Shown: piece after piece, positions 1 to 6,495 of the stretch
How the letters are laid out: the number at the start of each line of letters is the position of its first letter
Position numbering within the stretch: the first letter of the stretch is position 1
From: Psychrobacter sp. 4Bb
Lineage (GTDB): Bacteria > Pseudomonadota > Gammaproteobacteria > Pseudomonadales > Moraxellaceae
Assembly (NCBI RefSeq): GCF_002836735.1
Contig: NZ_PJAS01000061.1
Coordinates: 62,001-126,000, forward strand
Length of the DNA: 64,000 nt
Direction: 5' to 3'
The notes under the pieces: generated by a model
Told to the model about the DNA's origin: nothing
Databases searched by the model: none
Seen by the model: only the letters and a program-made list of their open reading frames with translations
Translations under genes and position numbers: made by a program

Positions 1-189
1 GATATTGGTCGTGTATGGCGTATTGCTGAAGCACTCGAAGTTGGTATGGTCGGAGTCAATACTGGCATGCTGACGACAGAGTTGGCACCGTTTGGTGGTA
101 TCAAAGAATCCGGCTTGGGACGTGAGGGCTCAAAATATGGTATCGAAGAGTATGTTGAGACTAAGTATATTTGTTTAGATATTAACTAA
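1..189 (+). CDS. gabD: Aldehyde dehydrogenase, C-terminal fragment (succinate-semialdehyde dehydrogenase type)
   Basis: The window opens inside this gene; 62 codons and the stop are present. The visible tail reads GMVGVNTG, then [15 protein letters not shown] and ends [14 protein letters not shown]. The FGGIKxSGxGREGxxxGxxxY pattern closes the aldehyde dehydrogenase fold. Together with the KYICLDI ending it is typical of succinate-semialdehyde dehydrogenases, which oxidise succinate semialdehyde to succinate in 4-aminobutyrate breakdown. The catalytic Cys and Glu lie outside the window. A hairpin terminator follows at about 266. The ALDH family is certain; the substrate is inferred from the C-terminal signature only. 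Confidence 0.8.
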   Translation, partial: DIGRVWRIAEALEVGMVGVNTGMLTTELAPFGGIKESGLGREGSKYGIEEYVETKYICLDIN

Positions 190-265
190 AACTAGGTTAA
201 AGTAAAGTACTGTTCAAGCCTCGATATTCAGCAAATCATCTAAGTAAAATACTAAATAAAAAAAA

Positions 266-307
266 GGCTGCTAACACTATGCATAATAAGTGTTAGCAGC
301 CTTTTTT
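266..307. terminator. Rho-independent terminator after the aldehyde dehydrogenase
   Basis: A 13-bp perfect stem (GGCTGCTAACACT pairing with AGTGTTAGCAGCC) has a 10-base loop and is followed by six T. A run of A precedes it, so it could act on both strands. Confidence 0.88.
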
Positions 308-438
308 ACTGTTTCAATCAGCATGCGAACATCGCGCTATATAACCTCAAGGGCGTAGTTCTGTGTTTTCGTTCTCGTATTCTTTCAGAATATTAAGTTT
401 TCGACAATCTGTGAGCTGTTCATACGAGCCCATCCCAG
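277..438 (-). pseudogene. Remnant of an IS3-family orfA (transposase N-terminal protein)
   Basis: The reverse strand encodes GMGSYEQLTDCRKLNILKEY, then ENENTELRP, a stop, and in another frame DVRMLIETVKK. This order resembles the C-terminal part of IS3-family OrfA proteins, which have a leucine-zipper stretch of the type RRLKxLEEENxxLK followed by D-x-x-M-L-x-x-x-x-K-K. Only about 160 bp survive, with a frameshift between the two blocks. The IS256 copy starts immediately beside it. This looks like an older insertion-sequence scar that was later invaded. The assignment rests on pattern likeness alone. Confidence 0.45.
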
Positions 439-456
439 ATTCTGTGTAACTGCCAT

Positions 457-1739
457 TTAGATTAAATGCCTGCTTATACGGTCATCAAACATAATCATAA
501 AACGATTCAGAGCAGACGTCCAGTTACGGATTGGCATCGACCACTTTTTGGATGCCTGCTGGGTGGCTAAGTACACCACTTTGAATGCAGCCTGATCAGA
601 TGGGAACACCTTACGCTTATTCACCGCTGTCCGAATCACACTGTTTAGCGACTCAATAGCATTGGTGGTATAAATCACTTTTCTGATGTCTTTCGGATAC
701 TCAAAGAACACCGTTAAGCCCTCCCAGTTATTGCGCCAAGACTTGACCACGTGCGGGTAATCTTTGCCCCATACCTCATTAAAATGCTCAAGGTTGGCCT
801 CTGCTATCTCAAGCGTATCAGCGCCGTAGATGGCCTTTAAATCAGCCGCTACGGCCTTTTTATCCGTCCACGGCACAAACTTCATCGAATAGCGCACCAT
901 GTGTACGATACACAGCTGAACCTGAGCGTTGGGATAAACGGTATTGATGGCATCAGGGAAGCCCTTTAGACCGTCAACACAAGCGATTAAGATGTCTTGT
1001 ACGCCACGGTTTTGAAGCTCGGTAAGAACACCTAGCCAGAACTTGGCGCCTTCATTCTCTGAGAGCCACATACCAAGCAGCTCTTTTTTACCATCAAGTC
1101 CCACGCCTAGTGCCAGATAGATAGCTTTGTTGATGATCTGCTTGTCTTGACGTATCTTCACGACGATGCAGTCCAAATAGACGATAGGATAAACACTGCT
1201 CAGCGGCCGGTTCTGCCAAGCAGTGATGTCCTCTAATATGTTATCGGTGACTCTTGAGACAAGAGAGCTTGAGATGTCGACATCGTAGAGCTCTTTAATG
1301 CTCTCTACAATCTCGGTGGTGGTTTGACCCTTGGCGTATGAGCGAGGATAAGCAAGTGTGTGGGGCACACTTGCCCGAAGCGCAAGACGGAAGGCTATGC
1401 CTGTAGTGACGATATGATTTTATCATCGAGACCTGAGATACGGGTTTGATGCTTACTAACGAGTACAGGTTCAAAGTCACCATGACGGTCTCTTGGGGTG
1501 GATATCTCAAGCTCGCCTGTGTCACTGCGGACGGTCTTTTTAGTGTGCCCATTGCGTTTATTTGGTTTATCTGCTTTCTCATGCTTGGGGTAGCCGAGAT
1601 GGTCTTCCATCTCAGCTTCTAAGGCAGTATCAATAAAGGATTGCATGAGCTGCTTCTGAAAGTCTTTGATGTCATCAAAGCTTTTCATGCTACCAGCCAT
1701 TTGCTCGGCCAGTTTTTTAAGGTCAGATTGAGTAGTCAT
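457..1739 (-). pseudogene. IS256-family transposase, disrupted (mutator type DDE)
   Basis: Two reading segments on the reverse strand make up one transposase. The first (1739 to 1395) carries the N-terminus: AEMEDHLGY, TPRDRHGDFEP, HQTRISGLDDKIIS. The second (about 1338 to 457) resumes with YAKGQTTTEIVESIKELYD and carries the DDE core: D in YLDCIVV, D in VDGLKGFPDAI, E in TTNAIESLN. In intact relatives DDKIIS runs directly into YAKG. Here 68 bp (1339-1406) intervene, causing a stop and a frame change. Joined, the protein would be about 400 residues, normal for the family. The start at 1739 has GGAG eight bases upstream, inside the IS end. Transposition would need read-through or repair, so this copy is probably dead. 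Confidence 0.88.
1339..1406. repeat. 68-bp insert inside the IS256 transposase gene, with hairpin
   Basis: This stretch separates two codons that are adjacent in IS256-family transposases. TGA occurs at its left edge (1339-1341) and again just outside its right edge (1407-1409), compatible with a 3-bp duplication. It contains a perfect 9-bp inverted repeat, GCAAGTGTG at 1352-1360 and CACACTTGC at 1366-1374, with a 5-base loop. I do not recognise the sequence. Confidence 0.6.
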
Positions 1740-1742
1740 TGC

Positions 1743-2579
1743 TTATTCTCCTGTTAATGGATTATAAGCAGTTACACAGTTTTTAGGAAACTCCCGAAAT
1801 AGAGCGTCTTCATTCGTATTAAGCGTTCTTAAAACGTCGATTTTATTAATAGAGTTGCTATTTTGACTTTCGCTTAACGCCTTTCTCGTGATTAGCTCTT
1901 TTAAACTAATAGGGGAGTGTACGTCAGAACCAGCGAGATAAGTTGCGGTTTCTGAGGCAAGAATATTACGTTGTTCCCAATAATCGTCAGCAGTGATATC
2001 AAAAGTTATTAATTTACAAAAGTCAGAGAGGTTGTGACCGTTTAAGCCTGTATATAGCTCAAGCTTTCTTTGATTAGTCAGATTAGTAGAGTACCCTAAA
2101 GCTACTTGTTTGATACTCTCATGAAAGCCTTTATTGATAGATCTGTTCGATACGAATATAAACTTGAGCTTAGCTTGGGCTGATTCTTTACCAATAACCT
2201 CAATAAGAGCTTTGTAGCGGTCGCTGAAACCTTCTATCGTATTTCTTAGTTTACTTGGGTCAAAAGGAGTTTCCTTACTCTTCGTCGTATGCTTTAGCTG
2301 ATAATATTTTATGCTATCAGCTGTCTCAAAACTTTCTCCGCCATAGTATTCAGCGACGTCAACCACATATTCTCCATCAGAAACATGCTGGTCACCTAGC
2401 TCAACAGCAGAGACTCCTTCTATCGTTATTAGCTTTAACTTGGAATCGGACTGTAGCAGTAATAAAGCTCTTCTTGATGCCCATAAATAGTGAAACTGGT
2501 CACCATCACGGCTTGTTCTGACTAAATCAGTTGACGATATTTTAAAGAACTCTTCTTGGAATTTTAGTAGGTTAGTAAT
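1743..2579 (-). pseudogene. Cap4/DUF4297-like nuclease domain protein, 3' end removed by IS256
   Basis: The reverse-strand frame is open from 2588 down to 1743. It encodes SRDGDQFHYLWASRRALLLL, then ITIEG, then VVDVAEYYGGES and IKYYQLKH. Counted from the ATT at 2579 these lie near residues 23-42, 51-55, 72-83 and 90-97. The spacing E...D...QxK and the RDGxQFHYxWA lead resemble PD-(D/E)xK domains of the Cap4/DUF4297 group, often the N-terminal effector of large anti-phage proteins. No ATG or plausible GTG precedes the domain; the only GTG, at 2366, would delete half of it. An ATT overlapping the integrase stop is the simplest start. The last 12-13 residues (NCVTAYNPLTGE) come from the IS end, so the original C-terminal part is gone. 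It is probably a dead remnant, but a free nuclease domain is conceivable. Confidence 0.6.
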
Positions 2580-3843
2580 ATTTACTGATTATTTCAGCTT
2601 GTGTCATGCCAGCATGCTGACAATAGAAAGACTCTATTGAATTTAAAGCGTCTCTTAGTTGCCGCTGTGACACCTGCACATACTGTAGGGTAACATCATC
2701 GCTTGATTTAGCTTCACGATGATTGAGTAAGCGTTTAAGGACTGGATAGCTGATATTTAAGCTATTGGCTACCGTTCCAAAAGTACGACGCAGATCATGT
2801 GGCGTAATATATAGGTTTGCTTGATTACCTATGGCCTTATAACTACCACTTAAATCTTTTATATGGTCATCGCTAGCTTGCAAGTCACTTGGGAATACCC
2901 ATTGCTTACCAGAACTTATTCTCCACCTCTCTTCAAGTAGAGCCTGTAGAATATTACTAGTAGGCATATGATAATCAGAACCGTTTTTGGTATCTTTGAA
3001 TATTATCCTGCCCGCTTTAAGGTCAATGTCAGACCACTTTAAAGACTGGGCCTCGTTTAAACGCACACCAGTGAACATAAAAAGTAGCATGATATCTCGT
3101 GCATTATTGCTATGAGGCGCTTGCATATGTGAGCTTCTATCAACATAACTTAAAAGCGTTTTGATGTACGTACCTAAATATTCTTCTTCGATATGTTTGG
3201 TACGTGGCTTAACTCTATTCCAATCTTTCTTTGCATTAAGTATGCGTATAGGTTGCTCTTTGATTAAAAAGTCTTCGTCATCATCTAAAAAGCTATCACG
3301 GCAATAATTCCAAACTGATCTCAGAGCTCTCATAGTTGCATTAGCCTGAGCTTCGCTATGCTTGCTTATCTCCTTATGTTTATTACTTATCATTGACTTA
3401 GTAATATCATTTAGAGAGATATTTAGCCAGTCTTTCAGCTTATTCAGTATTTGACGGTCATAAGTGGTAATAGTGCCTTCAGCTAAACCAGTCTTCGTTG
3501 ATTTAAAGTAGTCATAAGCTTCTTGCAGTGTTGGCACATTATTGGTCTTATCCTTCGGATCTTCTAGGTTCTCATGAAGCCCGTCATAAACATGCATGCC
3601 TTTTTTGATGTTAGCCATCATTATGCTGGCTTTTTCACGTGCTTCGGTTAGCGTAATCAAGTGTGTTTCTTCTACTTCATCTCGATATAGCTTTCCATTT
3701 ATACGCTTATGTAATGTATAGCGCTTTGATTGCTTACCTACACGTAGTGCAAATCCAGTCAATACATCATCCATATAGATATCAGTACCTTTAGCGGTAT
3801 AGTCTATTGAATCAATAAGTTTTTTGGTAAGTTTAACCTTCAT
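2572..3843 (-). CDS. Tyrosine recombinase/integrase of a tRNA-linked integrative element
   Basis: This 423-residue protein has the P4-type integrase layout. An N-terminal arm-binding domain with DUF4102-like character (residues 1-90, LTxxxIDSIDYxAKG) is followed by a SAM-like core-binding domain (about 105-200) and a catalytic domain with R261 (FTGVRLNEA), K286 (KDTKNGS), H349 and R352 (HDLRR), H375 (LLNHRE) and the nucleophile Y388 (LQYVQVS). It should cut and rejoin att sites in the cytoplasm. It lies 170 bp from the 3' end of a CAT-anticodon tRNA gene, the usual attachment site of such elements. Its stop codon overlaps the start region of the nuclease remnant. All catalytic residues are present, so the enzyme could still be active. 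Confidence 0.93.
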   Translation of the reverse strand: MKVKLTKKLIDSIDYTAKGTDIYMDDVLTGFALRVGKQSKRYTLHKRINGKLYRDEVEETHLITLTEAREKASIMMANIKKGMHVYDGLHENLEDPKDKTNNVPTLQEAYDYFKSTKTGLAEGTITTYDRQILNKLKDWLNISLNDITKSMISNKHKEISKHSEAQANATMRALRSVWNYCRDSFLDDDEDFLIKEQPIRILNAKKDWNRVKPRTKHIEEEYLGTYIKTLLSYVDRSSHMQAPHSNNARDIMLLFMFTGVRLNEAQSLKWSDIDLKAGRIIFKDTKNGSDYHMPTSNILQALLEERWRISSGKQWVFPSDLQASDDHIKDLSGSYKAIGNQANLYITPHDLRRTFGTVANSLNISYPVLKRLLNHREAKSSDDVTLQYVQVSQRQLRDALNSIESFYCQHAGMTQAEIISKYY

Positions 3844-3977
3844 ATATCACCCATGTAGCAGTACATAACCATAGTGTTAGTAGTCATCATACTTTAATTA
3901 CTATAAGGGTCAAAGTATCAAGATAGTATCAAAAAATTAATTACATCCATGCGTTAGCATAAATTTTAGACAATAAA

Positions 3978-4009
3978 AAACCCTTACAAGCCAATGCTTA
4001 TAAGGGTTT
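3978..4009 (-). terminator. Terminator downstream of the tRNA gene
   Basis: AAACCCTTA pairs with TAAGGGTTT and AAGC with GCTT, with one mismatch between them and a 4-base loop. On the reverse strand the stem is followed by TTTTTATTG. It ends the tRNA transcript before the integrase gene. Confidence 0.8.
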
Positions 4010-4014
4010 GAATA

Positions 4015-4091
4015 TGGTGGGCCCAGTAGGACTTGAACCTACGACCAAAGGATTATGAGTCCTCTGCTCTAACCAACTGAGCTATGGGCCC
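4015..4091 (-). tRNA. tRNA with CAT anticodon (tRNA-Ile2 type, possibly read as tRNA-Met)
   Basis: The reverse strand folds as a 77-nt tRNA with encoded CCA. The acceptor stem is GGGCCCA with TGGGCCC, the D-arm AGCTCAGTTGGTTAGAGC, the anticodon loop CTCATAA and the T-arm GGTTCAAGTCC. The anticodon is CAT. The TTGGTC variable region and GGTTCAAGTCC T-arm look more like isoleucine-2 tRNA, whose C34 becomes lysidine and which reads AUA, than elongator methionine tRNA. The integrase gene lies at its 3' side, making this the probable attachment gene. Confidence 0.93.
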
Positions 4092-4186
4092 TAACGTTAG
4101 ACGCACAATGATACCTGATTTTTTTAATTTTTCAAGTAAAAGATAGGCAGTAATCAAGATATTTTTTATTGAGCCACATTTTTGTA

Positions 4187-4999
4187 TTACAGGTGACCAC
4201 CAGCTATGGTTAGGCTACGGCCACCATCCACGGTGATGATCTCTCCTGTGACATAATTTGCCTGCACAAGATACAGTACGCTATGAGCAATCTCATCAGG
4301 TTGGCCTATGCGCCGCATAGGAATAGCATCGATGATACTTTTTTGTTGTGCATTGTCAATAGCTTGGTCGCTAGTAGGGTCAGGCAAAATGTTGACTCCA
4401 GGAGCAACCCCGTTGACCCTTACTTCTGGCGCCATCTCTAGCGCTAGCGACTGTACCATCATTCGATGCGCAGCCTTCGCCATATTGTAAACGGTATAGT
4501 TGTTAAATGGTCTATCATGCGCGTGTATGTCCAATAAACTGATAATACAGCCTTGTTGTTGCTTAAGATAAGGTAGTAGGGCTTGGCTTAGTAATAAAGG
4601 GGCTTTGGCATTGGTCAAAAGCAACTCATCCCACTGTGCATGATTGATACTACCAAGTGGGCTAGGATAAAACCGTGAGGCATTATGCACCAGTACATCA
4701 AGCTGTCCAAACGCCTCTATAATACTTCCAACAAAGCTGTCTAAAGCTGTTTTATCATTAACTATTGTCAAGTCAGCAACGATAACTTTTGCACTATTAG
4801 CACGGATGTCGTTCAGATGGTCAGCCAAGTCATTAGCGTCTTGTTCACTACGGTGACAATGAATAATGACGCGGTAACCTTGCCTATGAGCTGTTTTAAC
4901 AATAGCCGCCCCAATACGCCTAGCACTACCTGTGACAAGCATCACTGGCGCTTGGTTATTCATATTTTCTGCTTGGTAGGCATTAAGTTCTTGGTCCAT
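4187..4999 (-). CDS. Pteridine reductase-like short-chain dehydrogenase
   Basis: This NAD(P)-dependent short-chain dehydrogenase has the nucleotide motif TGSARRIG near its N-terminus, then HNASRFYPSPL, a LLDIHAH strand in place of the usual active-site Ser strand, YTVYNMAKAA (YxxxK) and RVNGVAPGVN. TGxxRRIG, HNAS and Asp in place of the catalytic Ser are typical of pteridine reductases (PTR1/FolM relatives), which reduce dihydropterins or dihydrofolate. A longer reading to 5116 overlaps the CCA-adding enzyme gene by 80 bp. The ATG at 4999 removes that overlap and fits better; one at 4963 (MNNQAPVML) is also possible. It probably shares a transcript with the upstream gene, 37 bp away. Confidence 0.85.
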   Translation of the reverse strand: MDQELNAYQAENMNNQAPVMLVTGSARRIGAAIVKTAHRQGYRVIIHCHRSEQDANDLADHLNDIRANSAKVIVADLTIVNDKTALDSFVGSIIEAFGQLDVLVHNASRFYPSPLGSINHAQWDELLLTNAKAPLLLSQALLPYLKQQQGCIISLLDIHAHDRPFNNYTVYNMAKAAHRMMVQSLALEMAPEVRVNGVAPGVNILPDPTSDQAIDNAQQKSIIDAIPMRRIGQPDEIAHSVLYLVQANYVTGEIITVDGGRSLTIAGGHL

Positions 5000-5036
5000 A
5001 GCAATACTACTTTTTTCTCTAGTGCGCTTGTCTATA

Positions 5037-6218
5037 TCATTGTTGCGCTTGCAAGTGTTCAATCCTGCTTTGGCGTAAGGCTGCACCAATAGCGGGGCCT
5101 TTAAGGTCTGGCGCAATGTCAGTCATGCCGATGGCGTGAAAGCTGTTTAGTGCTAACATCATTTGGCGATGCTGTATTGCTAGCTGTAACACATGACTGC
5201 ACACTAGCAGTTGAGAGAGCTTATCAGGCTCCTTATGCGCACCGCAGGCTTGGATTAGATCGATTTTTTCAGCCGCAGTTAAGTTATTTATTGTGCTTAG
5301 TTTTTCAGCTTGCTGAACGAATAAAGTTGCGAACTGAGTATGTGCTTTTGGGACTTTGGCTTTATTACCGATAGCGTTAATATTTTTTATAGCGGTTGAT
5401 ACGTTAGACGGAGACTCAGAGTTTTCGCTATTAAATAGTGATGAGGTCAAGCTAGTCATTAGCAGTGCCCAGCGCTGCGATAAATTCAACTGCATCTGTC
5501 CCGCAAAGTATAATGCAGTTTGAACTGTTTCTCTTATTTGGACATTGTCCCAAGCATGATGCAAAGGCGCGAAATACTCTATGAGCGCACCAATTTCAAA
5601 CAGTTTTTGCCAATAGACTTGCGGTGATAACTGCATAGTTGCACGGCTCGATTCTTGCCAAATACGTTCGGCGCTTAAATGAGCCAGCTCTCCTGTATCA
5701 ACCAATTGACGCATCAGCGTTAAAGTGTCATCCGCGATGGTGAACCCTAAATCGTAGTAACGACTATAGAAGCGCACTGTTCGAAGTACACGTAATGGGT
5801 CTTCATTAAAAGCATTAGACACATGACGCAATGTCTTACTTTTTAAGTCTTGTAGGCCACCATAGTAGTCGATGACTTGTCCGTCAATAGGGGTGTCGTC
5901 AGTTAAGCTGGTAACTTCGATTGCCATCGCGTTGATGGTTAAATCACGACGGCGCAAATCATCCTCTAGACTAACATCAGGGCTGGCATGTACGCTAAAG
6001 CCTTTGTAGCCTGAGCCTTGCTTGCGCTCTGTACGTGCCAACGCATACTCTTCATGACTGGTCGGATGCAAAAACACCGGAAAATCAGCACCGACTTGTT
6101 GAAACCCTGCATCAATCATCTCTGCCACAGTAGCGCCAACGACGACGAAGTCCTTGTCCTTGATAGGACGCTTGAGCAGTCGATCGCGTACAGCACCGCC
6201 TACGAGGTAAATTTGCAT
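5037..6218 (-). CDS. cca: CCA tRNA nucleotidyltransferase
   Basis: The enzyme adds or repairs the 3' CCA of tRNAs. The nucleotidyltransferase head is clear: LVGGAVRDRLL, then KDKDFVVVGA with the metal-binding acidic pair, FPVFLHP, EEYALARTERK, LEDDLRRRDLTINAMA, and the RNA-binding FNEDPLRVLRTVRFYSRY. At 393 residues it is close to the 412 of the E. coli bifunctional enzyme. The C-terminal half keeps the position of the HD phosphohydrolase domain (WALLMTSLTS where E. coli has VHDLGKG), but I see no HD motif, so the phosphatase/phosphodiesterase activity is probably lost. The start has AAGAAGAGG upstream. Confidence 0.93.
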   Translation of the reverse strand: MQIYLVGGAVRDRLLKRPIKDKDFVVVGATVAEMIDAGFQQVGADFPVFLHPTSHEEYALARTERKQGSGYKGFSVHASPDVSLEDDLRRRDLTINAMAIEVTSLTDDTPIDGQVIDYYGGLQDLKSKTLRHVSNAFNEDPLRVLRTVRFYSRYYDLGFTIADDTLTLMRQLVDTGELAHLSAERIWQESSRATMQLSPQVYWQKLFEIGALIEYFAPLHHAWDNVQIRETVQTALYFAGQMQLNLSQRWALLMTSLTSSLFNSENSESPSNVSTAIKNINAIGNKAKVPKAHTQFATLFVQQAEKLSTINNLTAAEKIDLIQACGAHKEPDKLSQLLVCSHVLQLAIQHRQMMLALNSFHAIGMTDIAPDLKGPAIGAALRQSRIEHLQAQQ

Positions 6219-6322
6219 AGAAGCCTCTTCTTATTATTGAGCTTTATATCACTATCTCAATTTTTATGAATCAAAAAAACAGCCAATGCTCTATAAGTTG
6301 CATTGACTGGTTTTAGTATAGC

Positions 6323-6357
6323 AGAAGGGCTCTGTCAATGGATGACAGAGCCCTTCT
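6323..6357. terminator. Strong hairpin between cca and maeB, weak T tract
   Basis: A perfect 15-bp stem (AGAAGGGCTCTGTCA with its complement) has a 5-base loop. Neither side has a long T run, so intrinsic termination is uncertain; it may act as an RNA-stabilising hairpin at the end of the maeB transcript. Confidence 0.55.
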
Positions 6358-6360
6358 TAA

Positions 6361-6467
6361 TATAGTCAATCCTCTATAAATTGGGTCCGGTGTTAGCCAC
6401 GTTCAGTCTACTACTCGTAGTACTTTCACTCGGCTTCCTGGTATCCAAATTATATTGAACCGATATA
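6361..6467 (+). repeat. Dispersed repeat copy A, with imperfect terminal inverted repeats
   Basis: About 107 bp begin TATAGTCAATCC and end TTGAACCGATATA. The same sequence, inverted and expanded, occurs at 40374-40562. Shared blocks include AGTCTACTA, GTAGTACTTTCACTCG and TATCCAAAT. The two ends are imperfect inverted repeats of about 28 bp (TATAGTCAAT...AAATTGG against TATATCGGTT...AATTTGG). It lies 28 bp past the maeB stop. Confidence 0.75.
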
Positions 6468-6495
6468 GTGCATTCATACTGGGTATGATGTATGA

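Larger units (their letters stand above)
439..1783 (-). mobile_element. IS256-family insertion sequence, probably inactive
   Basis: The element of about 1.34 kb is bounded by inverted repeats with the exact core CTGTGTAACTGC at 442-453 and its complement at 1768-1779. The flanking bases match only partly, so the outer ends are uncertain by a few bases. I could not see a convincing 8-9 bp target duplication; the flanks are IS3-type remnant on the left and nuclease gene on the right. That pattern suggests a deletion or recombination next to the element. The transposase inside is broken by a 68-bp insert. Confidence 0.85.

Noticed and set aside
190..440. A left attachment site repeating the tRNA 3' end
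   Set aside because: I compared the tRNA 3' end with this stretch and found no run of matching bases beyond chance.
439..1783. Intact, active IS256 element
   Set aside because: The transposase is split by a 68-bp insert that adds a stop and shifts frame.
1743..2366. A 207-residue protein starting at GTG 2366 as an independent gene
   Set aside because: Conserved nuclease motifs continue in frame upstream to 2579, and the C-terminal residues come from the IS end, so it is a truncated piece of a longer gene.
4187..5116. Pteridine reductase starting at 5116
   Set aside because: It would overlap the CCA-adding enzyme gene by 80 bp, and the added 39 residues show no likeness to the family; 4999 fits better.
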